DNA of 64,000 bases from Methylobacterium oxalidis. Lineage in GTDB: Bacteria; Pseudomonadota; Alphaproteobacteria; Rhizobiales; Beijerinckiaceae. Made by a program: the position numbers and the translations under genes. Where the stretch lies: positions 1 to 64,000 of the forward strand of contig NZ_BJZU01000073.1 of the NCBI RefSeq assembly GCF_007992195.1. Direction: 5' to 3'. Below the pieces are notes generated by a model that was given only the letters and a program-made list of their open reading frames with translations, was not told where the DNA came from and ran no database searches. Numbering within the stretch: the first letter of the stretch is position 1; each line of letters begins with the position of its first letter. Shown here in pieces: positions 54,869-63,855 of the stretch.

Positions 54869-56254
54869 TCAAGCTGCCCGCGTGAGATCGCCTTCGATAG
54901 CTGTGAGCATCCGCTCCAAGGCCGCGAAGCAGGAAGGATCGAAGGCGGTGCCAACGTCAGACCGCATGATCTCAAGGGCTCGCTCGGTCGGCATTGCTGC
55001 GCGATAGGGGCGGTTCGCCGTCAGTGCATCGAACACGTCGGCAACCGACACAATGCGGGTTTCCGGCTCAATCTCGTCGCCTACCAGCCCGCGCGGATAG
55101 CCCTTGCCATCCAGCCGTTCGTGGTGGCCACCGCCTATCCGCGCCATGTCGCGGAACGCGCTCACACGCGCCAGAATGCCCTCTGATAGCGAGGCATGGT
55201 TTCGCATGGCTCGCCACTCCGCCTCATCAAGCTTCCCGTTCTTGTCGAGGATGGAGTTCGAGACGCCGAGTTTGCCGATGTCATGCAGAAGGGCCGCTCG
55301 CCGCAGCCAGCGCCGCCGCTCCGAGCTGTAGCCGAGTTCCGCCGCGATCATGTCAGCGTACACGGCAACGCGTTCGGAGTGTCCTGAGGTGAACGGGCTC
55401 TTCGTGTCGATCACCTGCGCGAAGGCACGCGCGATGTCATCCAGATAGTCCTCGTCGATGACGATCAGGCTCTGGGCCGGCTCAAGGGCCGCTACGGCGT
55501 CCTCGATGCAGTCGGAGCCAAGGGTCTGCCAGAAGTCACTGCTCTGGGCGGCACGCTGGAAACAGGCAACGATATGCGGGTCAAACCAAGTTCCTGTTCG
55601 TGCACGCACTTCAGCGAGCGCCGCCTCTCGGCCAGCCGAAGTGTGAAACACGTCCACGACCTGCGCCAGAAGTGCGACGCGGGCATAAAGGGGTATGGTC
55701 GGGCCCGCCAGGTGGTCGGGGCGGCCCTTGCCGTCCCAATGCTCGTCGAGTGCGTGGATGGCATTGCAGACGGCGGGCGGAAAGCGCAGGCGCGCGGCAA
55801 TCTCTGCGCCTCGCTGGCAGCGGGTCTGGATCAGGTCGTCAACGATCTCCCCGCCGTTCTGGAGGATGTTGAGGATGGCTCTGAACCGCTCGGCCAATCC
55901 TGCCTTGAGGCCGGTGTGCGAGAAGACGAAGCCCAGCACCTTCGGTAGGCTGTCGCTGACGGTCTTGAAGTCGCGCTTGAAGCCGAGATCGTCGGACAGG
56001 TAAAGCTCGCAGATGCGGGCCGCGTTGCTGGAGCAGCCGAGGTCTTTCAGCATCACCGTGTAGTACAGCTCCCAGAGCTGTATCTGCGGCAGGCCCAGCT
56101 CGTACCCGACATGCATGGCGATCCAGGTCGAGCGCACGCAGTGGCCTGCAGGTTGCCCCTCCGTCAGGTCGAGCGCGTGACTGAGGGCACCGAGCAGCTC
56201 GGCAAGGCGGAGGCCGTTGCGCTCCTCTTCTGCAGTCACCAGCGCCACGACCAT
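54869..56254 (-). CDS. Tandem HD-GYP protein (c-di-GMP phosphodiesterase type)
   Basis: A 461-residue protein. The C-terminal half (residues 250-461) is a canonical HD-GYP domain with GHSERV, LLHDIGKLGVSNSILDK, HHERLDGKGYPRGL and VADVFDALTANRPYR. The N-terminal half looks like a degenerate copy: LSHALDLTEGQPAGHCVRSTWIAMHVG, then VMLKDLG where HD should be, and DEHWDGKGRPDHL where GYP should be. The first half is probably a sensory or dimerisation module and the second half hydrolyses cyclic-di-GMP. No membrane segments. Confidence 0.85.
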   Translation of the reverse strand: MVVALVTAEEERNGLRLAELLGALSHALDLTEGQPAGHCVRSTWIAMHVGYELGLPQIQLWELYYTVMLKDLGCSSNAARICELYLSDDLGFKRDFKTVSDSLPKVLGFVFSHTGLKAGLAERFRAILNILQNGGEIVDDLIQTRCQRGAEIAARLRFPPAVCNAIHALDEHWDGKGRPDHLAGPTIPLYARVALLAQVVDVFHTSAGREAALAEVRARTGTWFDPHIVACFQRAAQSSDFWQTLGSDCIEDAVAALEPAQSLIVIDEDYLDDIARAFAQVIDTKSPFTSGHSERVAVYADMIAAELGYSSERRRWLRRAALLHDIGKLGVSNSILDKNGKLDEAEWRAMRNHASLSEGILARVSAFRDMARIGGGHHERLDGKGYPRGLVGDEIEPETRIVSVADVFDALTANRPYRAAMPTERALEIMRSDVGTAFDPSCFAALERMLTAIEGDLTRAA

Positions 56255-56593
56255 TGCTGTCGAACTCCTCAGATCAAGTCAAAACCATGCTCGAACTTCC
56301 GGAAATAAGGATGAATTTCTGCCGGCTAGAAGCATATTAAGCAAACGTGCTGAATGAACCTGAAATATTTACGCCACTCGATGGGGCGCTGAGCTGCTCC
56401 GCCGCCCAATCTGATCACGTGCTGGCGCGCGGTGTCGTGCCACAGGGCGGGAACGCAGCCGCCGATGAGTTTGCGCCCGTCCCCACGCCCTTGTGGATCT
56501 GTACAAGGACCGGGGAACGTCATCCGCCGAACAGTTAACATATGAACCACCGGCAATCATCTGTGCGCCCTTCAACGTAGAAGGGAGATAAAC

Positions 56594-57058
56594 GTGCAGG
56601 ACGAACATGACAGCCCGCGCATTGAGCTAGTGGAGCTGACGGCTGAGGTCGTTTCAGCTTACATTGCGCGCAATCATGTTGCCGCAGGCGACATTCCTGC
56701 ACTCATCGCCAGCGTTCATACGACGCTCAATAGCCTTAGGCAGGGCGCCACTACTTCGGCCGCTGCGGAAAAGGTCGAGAAGCCGGCGCCGGCGCAGGTG
56801 CGCAAGTCGATCACGCCGGACGCGCTGATCTCGTTCATCGACGGCAAGCCCTACAAGACGCTCAAGCGCCACCTCTCGACGCACGGGCTCGACCCCTACA
56901 GCTACCGCCAGCGCTACGGCCTGCCCAACGACTACCCGATGGTGGCCGCCAACTACGCCGCCCAGCGCTCCGAGCTCGCCAAGGCGATCGGCCTCGGCCG
57001 GCCCGGCGCGATGGCGGAAGCCGATCAGGCGAGCGGCGGACGGCGCAAGACCGGCTAA
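56594..57058 (+). CDS. MucR/Ros-family regulator, degenerate zinc finger (copy 2)
   Basis: A 154-residue protein from GTG 56594 (GGGAG seven bases before). The same family as copy 1 but with a different N-terminus (ELTAEVVSAYIARNHVAAGDIPALIASVHTTLNSL). The Ros-type fold keeps the Asp and both His (RHLSTHG) but has Phe in place of the cysteine, so metal binding is doubtful. It shares a 133-bp identical block (56883-57015) with copy 1. Possible autonomous regulator of accessory genes. Confidence 0.85.
   Translation: MQDEHDSPRIELVELTAEVVSAYIARNHVAAGDIPALIASVHTTLNSLRQGATTSAAAEKVEKPAPAQVRKSITPDALISFIDGKPYKTLKRHLSTHGLDPYSYRQRYGLPNDYPMVAANYAAQRSELAKAIGLGRPGAMAEADQASGGRRKTG
56883..57015 (+). repeat. 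133-bp direct repeat, copy 2
   Basis: Identical to 41148-41280 by visual comparison. It covers the DNA-binding half of the MucR-like gene. Confidence 0.85.
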
Positions 57059-57232
57059 ACGTCGAAAATTTTCGCCAGGCCAGGATCAGATCTCTTGATG
57101 CTGGCCTGACTCCTGCTCGCTGCCCCTTTGTGGCGGCGTCAGGTTCCCGCCGGGCGTGGTCGGTGCCGTCAGGTGGAAGTGCTTGCGGTCGCCGGTGACG
57201 GCCTCAGCCAGACCGTCAGTCGCATCAACTTG

Positions 57233-57430
57233 TCACTTCGGCGGCGAGGTCTGTGGGCATGCCGGAGGAGGAGTGCCCGCACCAGGCGGCGTGGCCGGTC
57301 CACATGGCACTACGACAGCCGGCTTCTGGCTCGGATCGTCCGCCGGCGAGCCTCGCAGGGATAAGAAGATGCTCCCGGCTACTGCTAGCAGGAGAGCAGC
57401 CACTGCGAGGATGAGGAGCAAGCGGGGCAT
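57233..57430 (-). CDS. Possible small membrane protein
   Basis: A 65-residue frame with one transmembrane helix (LLLILAVAALLLAVAGSIFLSL) followed by a Pro-rich tail containing two cysteines. A CAGG lies very near ATG 57430. No family recognised; weak support. Confidence 0.4.
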   Translation of the reverse strand: MPRLLLILAVAALLLAVAGSIFLSLRGSPADDPSQKPAVVVPCGPATPPGAGTPPPACPQTSPPK

Positions 57431-57818
57431 GGCCTGAAACTAGGCGCCCGCACCTGACGCGCCATCCTGTGGGCAGGAAGCGCATGCCCGGAGGCAGCAT
57501 GGGTCCCGTGGCGGCATCGGCCAACCCATTGATGGCGTCCACGATGCCGCTCGCAGCCATGTAGACCGGAGAGTTGATCGGAGCGCGGGACGAGACGCGG
57601 AGGCACTCTTCTCACCAGAGCGCCGCCCTCGAGGAAGTCGCGCTGCTCGGCGCCGACGAGGATCCGATTGCGTCCCACGTTGCCCATTCCACTGTCTGGG
57701 CAACATCTGAAACAAAAATCGAACAAAGCAAGCCGAGACTACAGCACAATCAGCCGCAATCCGGCGGCGCGTCTTGAACGGGTTCGACGCTTAATCCCCA
57801 TTCGTACTTGAGATAGCC
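57431..57818. other. Gap, no gene supported
   Basis: No supported gene. Minus-strand frames carry broken phrases (IVDAINGLADAATGPMLPPGM) that may be a relic, without assignment. Confidence 0.45.
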
Positions 57819-58556
57819 TCAGAGAGCAGGGTGCGTTGTGCCCTTCATCAGAACCGGCCCCGTGGGCCGCCCGGTCGGAGAGCCCTGCTTCGGCTCAAGC
57901 GATATCTCGAACAACTGATCAGCGCCTGTCTGTGGCAGACGGGCAGTATCGAGCGGGACAGAGTGCGCTCGGTCAAGCAGACCGATCGAAACCGGGCCTC
58001 GCTCACGATCCCATAACGTCCAGACCTGAAGCGCTTTGCCTTCAGGTACCGCAATCGGTTCAATGGGGATCAACTCCGCGTGACCGTCGCGATAGGTGTT
58101 GACGATGGCTGCGGGCGCAGCTGCCTCCGTCATCAGTACCGCGACATAGATCGGGTGGGATGAGGGACGCGGGATCAGGGCAAGAGCTAGAGCGAGGCTG
58201 AGTGCTGCGGCAGCACCTGAAAGTCCAGCAGCACGCCACACAGGCAGGCTGTGCCACAGGCCTGTGAGGATAGATGCATTCGGCCGCACGGCCCTCGCCG
58301 TACGGATCTGTGCCGGCCTATGATCCGTCTGGATCCTTTCAACGCTCGCTGCAATCCGCGCCCATAGTTCCGGTCCGGCCTCAGCGGGCGAGGCCGTCAG
58401 ATCGATCTCGTTCAGGCGCTCTCGCCAGATCGTCACGACCGCGGCAAAGCGGCCATCCTCCGCTTCCAGCTGCTCGGCCCGTGCGAGGCTCTCTCCATCG
58501 AGGAGACCGAGCGCGTACTCCAAGGCCATCGCTTCCCTCTCTGTTTGCGCCGTCAT
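57819..58556 (-). CDS. Anti-sigma factor (RskA-like)
   Basis: A 245-residue protein from ATG 58556, which overlaps the sigma stop (ATGA). An N-terminal cytoplasmic part (REAMALEYALGLLDGESLARAEQLEAEDGRFAAVVTIWRERL) binds the sigma factor. A transmembrane helix (SGAAAALSLALALALIPR) and a periplasmic RskA-like domain follow (GHAELIPIEPIAVPEGKALQVWTLWDRERGPVSIGLL). It would sequester the adjacent sigma factor until a periplasmic signal. Confidence 0.8.
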   Translation of the reverse strand: MTAQTEREAMALEYALGLLDGESLARAEQLEAEDGRFAAVVTIWRERLNEIDLTASPAEAGPELWARIAASVERIQTDHRPAQIRTARAVRPNASILTGLWHSLPVWRAAGLSGAAAALSLALALALIPRPSSHPIYVAVLMTEAAAPAAIVNTYRDGHAELIPIEPIAVPEGKALQVWTLWDRERGPVSIGLLDRAHSVPLDTARLPQTGADQLFEISLEPKQGSPTGRPTGPVLMKGTTHPAL

Positions 58557-59125
58557 GACATGCAGTCCTTCAGGGCGGTGAGGGAGCGGCGGATCCAGGA
58601 CTTCATCGTGCCGAGCGGAACTCCAAATCGGCCTGCAAGCTCTCCGTGCGTCAGCCCTTGGGTGTACGCCAGGACGATCACGTCGCGCCGGATGGGTTCC
58701 AAGCCACCGAGGCATCGCCGTAGGCGGCTGGCTTCGGAGAGGCGCATGACGACAGCCTCCGGCCCTTCCTCCTCGCTGGTAAATCCGAAGGCCTCAAGGT
58801 CATCCGTCGGATCGACGCGGCGCTCGTTGCGGAGCGTGTTCAGCGCGTGGTTGCGCAAGATCGTGTAGATCCAGGTGCGGGCGCTGCCGCGCGCCGGGTC
58901 AAAATCACTAGCCTTCTGCCAGATCTTCACGAACGCATCGTGGACGACCTCTTCCGCGATCTCCGCGCGCGGCAGAAAGCGCCGTGCGACCCCCACCATT
59001 CGTGACGCCTCGCTGGTGTAGATCCTGTTCAGCGCCTCCTTCTCTCCGCGCGCGCAGGCAAGGAGTGCCTTCTCCAGATCGAGTGACGGTGCTGCCGCTC
59101 CCACGGCGGCCCTGGTATCTGTCAT
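58553..59125 (-). CDS. ECF sigma factor (SigK-like)
   Basis: A 190-residue sigma factor from ATG 59125 (GTG 59149 also in frame). Region 2 contains RRFLPRAEIAEEVVHDAFVKIWQKASDFDPARGSARTWIYTILRNHALNTLRNERR and region 4 contains RRDVIVLAYTQGLTHGELAGRFGVPLGTMKSWIRRSL. Unlike the 21098 sigma it is the type that pairs with a cognate membrane anti-sigma (57819-58556), coupled through ATGA. The neighbouring RTX gene may be among its targets, not shown. Confidence 0.9.
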   Translation of the reverse strand: MTDTRAAVGAAAPSLDLEKALLACARGEKEALNRIYTSEASRMVGVARRFLPRAEIAEEVVHDAFVKIWQKASDFDPARGSARTWIYTILRNHALNTLRNERRVDPTDDLEAFGFTSEEEGPEAVVMRLSEASRLRRCLGGLEPIRRDVIVLAYTQGLTHGELAGRFGVPLGTMKSWIRRSLTALKDCMS

Positions 59126-59428
59126 CGCGTCTCTGCCATCACCCTGCACCTACACCTCAGCCCTGACGGCGGATGCGACGTCACTAAAAAATGCTGTGAG
59201 CGCTGCATCCGGCGAGCGTGCTGCTGTGTACCCCGGATGTCGGCATTCTTCGCCGTCTCCGAGGCCCGCTGGATGATGACGACTGCTGTCACAGACGAGT
59301 GCTGTCCCGCTGGCCACTTCATCGTCATCAACACCTCGAACAGCGCCAAATCTGCCTAACGAGACGCGTGCAATCCTCCGATGAACGGGGGTTCGCTGAT
59401 GCGTCCAATTCTCGGGAGAACATCACGC

Positions 59429-61591
59429 ATGGCCACCATCGACGGGACGACAGGCGACGACGTGCTGTCCGGCACTCCGCAGGATGATACCATCACCGGC
59501 TTTGCAGGAAATGACACGATCACGGGACTGGGCGGCAACGACACCGCCGTCTTCAACGTGTCCACCGACGGAGCCGATCGCACTGACCTCGGCGATGGCT
59601 CGGATATCGTCAACGTTTCCGCTGCGGCCGCAGGACAGATCCGCTTGAGCTTCACCTCCGCTCAGGTCGGCAATGCGAACGTCAACGACACCAACAACAT
59701 GCTCAATCAGGACGGCGGCCTCGCCGTTCGCCTTCAGGCGGAAGGGGCCGCGGATGCGCTCGTCGGCCCGATCAGCCGCTTCGATGATGAAGGCATCACC
59801 TTCGTTTCCGCGACGGCCGGGCTGACCTTCGACGTGCGAGACCTCGTCGCCGGCACGCAGCGAGGCGATCGGTTCGAGGTTGTGACGCTCGGCACCTCCG
59901 GCAACGACGTCCTGAGCGCCATCCAGGCTGCACGATCCTACTACATCAACGCCGGGATGGGCGACGACACTCTGACCGGCGGGAACGCCAACGATTTCCT
60001 CGTTGGGGGCGCTGGCAACGACACGCTCACAGGCGGGCTGGGCAACGACAGCTTCATCGGCGGCGGCGGGAATGACATCGTGACCGGTGGTGACGGCAAC
60101 GATACCGCGATCTTCAACGTGTCGACGGATGGCAGCGATACGACGAACCTCGGTGCAGGAGACGACATCGTCAACGTCTCGGCCGCGGCCGCAGGCCAAG
60201 TCAGGCTGACCTTCACCTCCGCGGAGGTCGGCAACGGCAACGCGAACGATGGAGGCGCACTCGCCAATCAGGACGGTGGCCTCGCCGTTCGTCTCCAGGC
60301 CGAGGACGCGTCGGGAGCTTTGACTGGCGCGGTCAGTCGCTTCGACGACGAGGGCGTCACCTTCGTGGCCGCCGCCGGCACCACGTTCGATGTGCGCGAC
60401 CTCGTCTCGGGTGTGCAGCGAGGCGATGCTTTTGAGGTCGTCACGCTCGGCACGCAGGGCGCGGATACGTTGACAGCCCTCCAAGCCTCCCGCTCGTACT
60501 ACTTCAACGCGGGCCAGGGGAACGACACCGTCACGGGCGGCACAGCCAACGACTTCCTTGTGGGCGGCGGCGGAAACGACAGCCTCTCGGGCGGCGCCGG
60601 CAATGACAGCTTCATCGGTGGGGCGGGCAACGACACCGTCTCCGGTGGCAGCGGCACCGATCGCGCGATCTTCTCCTTCGCGCTGAGTGCAGCCAGCATC
60701 GGGGTGACGGCAGATGGTGCCATCACGATCACCGGTGCTGAGGGGACCGACACCTTCCGGGGCATCGAGCAGTTCCAGTTCAGCGATCGCACCGTCGAGG
60801 TGAACGACGGCTCGCCTTTGGTGGATGACCTGTTCTACCTGATCCGCAATCCCGACGTGGCCGCGGCGGGGATCGATCCGGACAGTCACTACGCGGCCTT
60901 CGGAGCCCGCGAGGGGCGCGACCCCAACGCCTTCTTCTCCACGGACGGCTACCTCGCCGCTAATCCGGACGTGGCCCGAGCCGGACTGAACGCGCTCGAC
61001 CACTACGCGCAGATCGGTTGGCGCGAGGGGCGGGATCCGGGCGTCAACTTCGACAACGAGGCCTACCTTAGAGCCAATCCGGATGTTGCTGCTGCGGGCA
61101 TCAACCCGCTCGCGCATTTCCTCTCTGTCGGGCAGGAGGAGGGACGCACAGCCTCACCCGCTATCGGCCGGGCGGGCGACCTGAGCCCGGCTGGGTTCGA
61201 CGCGCAGTACTATCTCTTGGCCAACGGAGACGTGGCCGATGCGGCCAGGGCAGCGGGCGGCAACAGCTTCGTGTTCGCCGCTCAGCACTACGAGGCGTTC
61301 GGCATCCGCGAAGGAAGAGATCCGAACGCGGTGTTCGACACGAGTGGGTACCTCGCGGCCTACGGCGACGTGGCGGCAGCCGGGATCAACCCGCTGACGC
61401 ACTACAACCAGTTTGGCTTCCGCGAGGGCCGCGACCCCTCGGCCGGCTTCGACACCTCGTCCTACCTTGCGACCTACGGCGACGTGGCGGCTGCAGGCGT
61501 GAACCCGATGACCCACTATCTGCAGTTCGGCTTCTACGAGGGCCGCTCGGCGTTCGCTGACGGGACCTTCGGGTCAGGCAGCATTGGGTAA
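59429..61591 (+). CDS. Large RTX repeat protein with C-terminal NPDV-type repeats
   Basis: A 720-residue protein from ATG 59429 (GGGAG ten bases before; earlier ATGs are in frame). Residues 1-200 and 200-400 form two similar halves (FNVSTDGxDxTxLG, DIVNVSAAAAGQxRLxFTSA), each followed by RTX Gly-Asp repeats (GGAGNDTLTGG). From about residue 465 there are six repeats of about 37 residues (YLxxNPDVAAAGINPLxHYxxFGxREGRDP). No Sec signal; probably exported by a type I system. It may be a calcium-dependent surface or adhesion protein. Confidence 0.85.
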   Translation: MATIDGTTGDDVLSGTPQDDTITGFAGNDTITGLGGNDTAVFNVSTDGADRTDLGDGSDIVNVSAAAAGQIRLSFTSAQVGNANVNDTNNMLNQDGGLAVRLQAEGAADALVGPISRFDDEGITFVSATAGLTFDVRDLVAGTQRGDRFEVVTLGTSGNDVLSAIQAARSYYINAGMGDDTLTGGNANDFLVGGAGNDTLTGGLGNDSFIGGGGNDIVTGGDGNDTAIFNVSTDGSDTTNLGAGDDIVNVSAAAAGQVRLTFTSAEVGNGNANDGGALANQDGGLAVRLQAEDASGALTGAVSRFDDEGVTFVAAAGTTFDVRDLVSGVQRGDAFEVVTLGTQGADTLTALQASRSYYFNAGQGNDTVTGGTANDFLVGGGGNDSLSGGAGNDSFIGGAGNDTVSGGSGTDRAIFSFALSAASIGVTADGAITITGAEGTDTFRGIEQFQFSDRTVEVNDGSPLVDDLFYLIRNPDVAAAGIDPDSHYAAFGAREGRDPNAFFSTDGYLAANPDVARAGLNALDHYAQIGWREGRDPGVNFDNEAYLRANPDVAAAGINPLAHFLSVGQEEGRTASPAIGRAGDLSPAGFDAQYYLLANGDVADAARAAGGNSFVFAAQHYEAFGIREGRDPNAVFDTSGYLAAYGDVAAAGINPLTHYNQFGFREGRDPSAGFDTSSYLATYGDVAAAGVNPMTHYLQFGFYEGRSAFADGTFGSGSIG

Positions 61592-61610
61592 GGCGAAAGC
61601 TCGATCGATG

Positions 61611-61639
61611 ACGGCCGGAGCTGGCGCTTCGGCCGTTTT
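61611..61639 (+). terminator. Rho-independent terminator after the RTX gene
   Basis: Stem ACGGCCGGAGC (61611-61621) with GCTTCGGCCGT (61626-61636), one G-U pair, four-base loop TGGC, followed by a TTTT tract (61636-61639). Twenty bases after the RTX stop. Confidence 0.75.
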
Positions 61640-61654
61640 CCTCTAGGCTAAAGA

Positions 61655-62035
61655 CTATAGAAGCCCGCTGCCCGAGTGGTCCTTGAAGGCGTTGGCGCGG
61701 CGGATGTAGCCCACCACTGTCTGCGGGTCGCGGCGTCCGCTCTGATCCATGATCCGGGCGAGATCTGCGCCCCGCTCGGCTGCCGTCGTGATGTACCCCG
61801 CCGGCAGGCTATGTGCTCCGAAGGTCGAGGCATCGAGGCCGGCGGCGGTCGCGCACTTCTTCACGATGTCGGCAATGGTCCGCGTCGTGAGGCGCCCGAC
61901 CTGGCGCATGTTGCCCGAGCGCGAGATGGGTCGGAACACAGGCCCTTCCGTGAGGCCGGCGCCAGCGAGGATGAGGCTGACCTCGATGCAGCGTTGAAGC
62001 GGGTCGCGAAGCCGAAAAAGGCGGAGAGCTAAGAC
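61655..62035 (-). pseudogene. Tyrosine recombinase C-terminal fragment with mutated catalytic residues
   Basis: Ends in [28 protein letters not shown]. The box-II Arg in HxxR is Pro (HSLP), and the second catalytic His is Arg (SGRR), while the final Tyr (GYIRRA) is present. The upstream half has no recombinase sense in this frame. A decayed integrase, likely inactive. Its last residues match the 37345 relic. The two relics lie on the same strand and 24 kb apart. Confidence 0.65.
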
Positions 62036-62046
62036 GCCACCGGCCC

Positions 62047-62457
62047 TCAGACGTTCGGCGGCCTCGACCCCGCGCCGGTGGCGGGCTTGGCTAAGCGGCC
62101 TTCCTCCGCCTTGTGGATGTATTGACTGGCGACAAGCCAACCCTTGAAGAAGCGAAGCGGGAGTATGCAGCCCACGAGCAGGGCTGGGAGGGTTGTCACG
62201 GCGTGGACCCAGAGCGGCGGATCATATGCCAGCTCAATCCAGATCCCCAGTGCCGTGATGGGGAAGGCGACGGTCATCATGACGAAGAAAGCCGGGCCGT
62301 CAGCTGGGTCGGCGAACGAGAAGTCGAGGTCGCACACGTCGCAGCGCGGCGCGACCGTCAAGAAGCCCTCGAACAGGTGGCCCTTCCCACAACGGGGGCA
62401 GGCGCTTCGGACGGCGCAGTCGAGGGGCGAGTGCGCGGCGTAGCGGACATCCGCCAT
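62047..62457 (-). CDS. DUF983 membrane protein
   Basis: A 136-residue protein from ATG 62457 (GGAGG six bases upstream). Four cysteines ([10 protein letters not shown] and RCDVCDLD) form a zinc-ribbon-like start. [25 protein letters not shown] segment and two membrane helices follow. This is the DUF983 type found near cytochrome oxidase genes in alphaproteobacteria, although none are seen here. Function unknown. Confidence 0.8.
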   Translation of the reverse strand: MADVRYAAHSPLDCAVRSACPRCGKGHLFEGFLTVAPRCDVCDLDFSFADPADGPAFFVMMTVAFPITALGIWIELAYDPPLWVHAVTTLPALLVGCILPLRFFKGWLVASQYIHKAEEGRLAKPATGAGSRPPNV

Positions 62458-62540
62458 AGGGCGCCTCCTCACCGAACAACAGCCGATGAACCTCGGGGTT
62501 CATCGGCTCGCTGGTCGCCCGGCAAGCTGGTATGTAGGCA

Positions 62541-62741
62541 CTAAGCGCTATCGCGCTCCCACGCCGTGATCAACTCATTCAGCTCTGCCTGCGCCGCCAG
62601 CCGCGCTTCGCTGAAGGTCGCAAACGTCTGGGCCGAATAGCTCTTCGGCTTTCCTATCCGGCCAACCGAGTAGGTGTAGCGGCCAGGCGTGTGCCATGCT
62701 GGCTTGATGTCGATGACGAAAGGATGCGGACGCTGCGCCAT
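62541..62741 (-). CDS. Small hypothetical protein
   Basis: A 66-residue protein from ATG 62741 (ATG 62759 also possible). A beta and helix pattern (PHPFVIDIKPAWHTPGRYTYSVGRIGK, then FATFSEARLAAQAELNELI). No family recognised. Confidence 0.5.
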   Translation of the reverse strand: MAQRPHPFVIDIKPAWHTPGRYTYSVGRIGKPKSYSAQTFATFSEARLAAQAELNELITAWERDSA

Positions 62742-62855
62742 GCTGCGAGAAGATACCATGGAGGGCTCAGAATACGCCGGATCGCGGCGTGATTGATCTC
62801 GCACTCAGCCGTTGGCGTCCGTGGGTTAAGCTGTAGCGTTCGCCAGCCCGGACCG

Positions 62856-63224
62856 TCACAGAGGCACGACGCTGACCTTCGCCGTGCCAGAAACGCCGAT
62901 CGCCTGAGCCGAGGCGCTGGATAGATCGATCACCCGTCCGCCGGCGTAGGGGCCGCGGTCATTGATCCGCACCACGACCGAGCGGCCGTTGGTCTGGTTG
63001 GTCACCCGCACACGTGTGCCGAAGGGCAGCGTGCGATGGGCCGCGGTCAGGGCACGTGTATTGAAGCGTTCGCCATTGGCTGTGCGCCGCCCATGAAATC
63101 CCGGGCCATACCAGGAAGCCACCCCAGCTTGCTCAGCCGAAGGTTCGTCAGCTTCTGCGCCGGACGTAGCAATGCATGCTGCTGCGGCCAGGGCGAAGAG
63201 TGCGAGACGAGCGTTCAAGATCAT
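62856..63224 (-). CDS. rlpA: RlpA-like septal ring lytic protein
   Basis: A 122-residue protein with a signal peptide (residues 1-25). It carries the RlpA double-psi beta-barrel signature: [43 protein letters not shown] and [27 protein letters not shown]. RlpA enzymes cleave glycan strands stripped of stem peptides in the septum. It is shorter than enterobacterial RlpA and lacks the SPOR domain, as in many alphaproteobacteria. Confidence 0.85.
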   Translation of the reverse strand: MILNARLALFALAAAACIATSGAEADEPSAEQAGVASWYGPGFHGRRTANGERFNTRALTAAHRTLPFGTRVRVTNQTNGRSVVVRINDRGPYAGGRVIDLSSASAQAIGVSGTAKVSVVPL

Positions 63225-63544
63225 CGTGCCTTCCCGTTGTCCTTCGAACGGGTCGGCAAAATGAAGCCAAATGCGGCAGCGGTATGGTGCGGCGCAGCAT
63301 AGGAGGCATGCGCTTATCTGCCTGCCAGAGGCTCAGATGTAAACTTGGCCTTCACTCTGAAATGGTACAAGCAACGCAGGCTTAGCTGTACATCGACGCG
63401 GTACGGTTCAAACAAGCATCCTAGCTGCGCACCCTTTTCGTTGCGTTGCGAAACTATCTGTGTCTTCTACTGCGCTGCAACATGGCGCTTCGATGAGCCG
63501 GCCGCGGGTCGCCATTGGCATTTCCCGGTCAAGGCTCCCTTTCG
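63225..63544. other. Gap, no gene supported
   Basis: No gene seen. It is the promoter gap between the rlpA-like gene and a small helical gene, which point away from each other. Confidence 0.5.
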
Positions 63545-63772
63545 ATGTCGCCCGCCGAACTTATCGCCGCCGCCGAGATGGCCGAGAGCATCGTGTCGGA
63601 AATGGCCGCAGCTGCTGACGCGCTTACCAAGAAGGGCAAGGCAGCCGCTGTTCGGGCGCTTCTTGAGGAAGCGCGGCGTCACACCGCCGAGGCTATTCGC
63701 CTGCGGGCTCAGGCAGCTGCTCTCCAGCAAAGAGGCGATGCGAGATCGGAAGACCCTGAGCATCGCGCGTAG
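63545..63772 (+). CDS. Small helical protein, family copy D
   Basis: A 75-residue protein, all helical. Core: MAAAADALTKKGKAAAVRALLEEARRHTAEAIRL, sharing HTAEAxRLRA with copy C (47513) and the general pattern with A and B. It is preceded by an upstream ATG (63515) in frame. Function unknown. Confidence 0.6.
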   Translation: MSPAELIAAAEMAESIVSEMAAAADALTKKGKAAAVRALLEEARRHTAEAIRLRAQAAALQQRGDARSEDPEHRA

Positions 63773-63855
63773 GGTCTCAACTAGCCAACGCCTTGGTGAT
63801 GATCTCGTCCATCCTTCACGGCGCTTCACATCAAGCTTCTACGATCAGGAACTCG

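Noticed and set aside
56512-56533. GGAAC then GTT upstream of MucR copy 2
   Set aside because: The spacer is only 14 bases and the -10 box is poor.
59423-61117. Long minus-strand open frame opposite the RTX gene
   Set aside because: Shadow of repetitive coding DNA; repeats on the + strand are meaningful RTX units, the antisense product is not.
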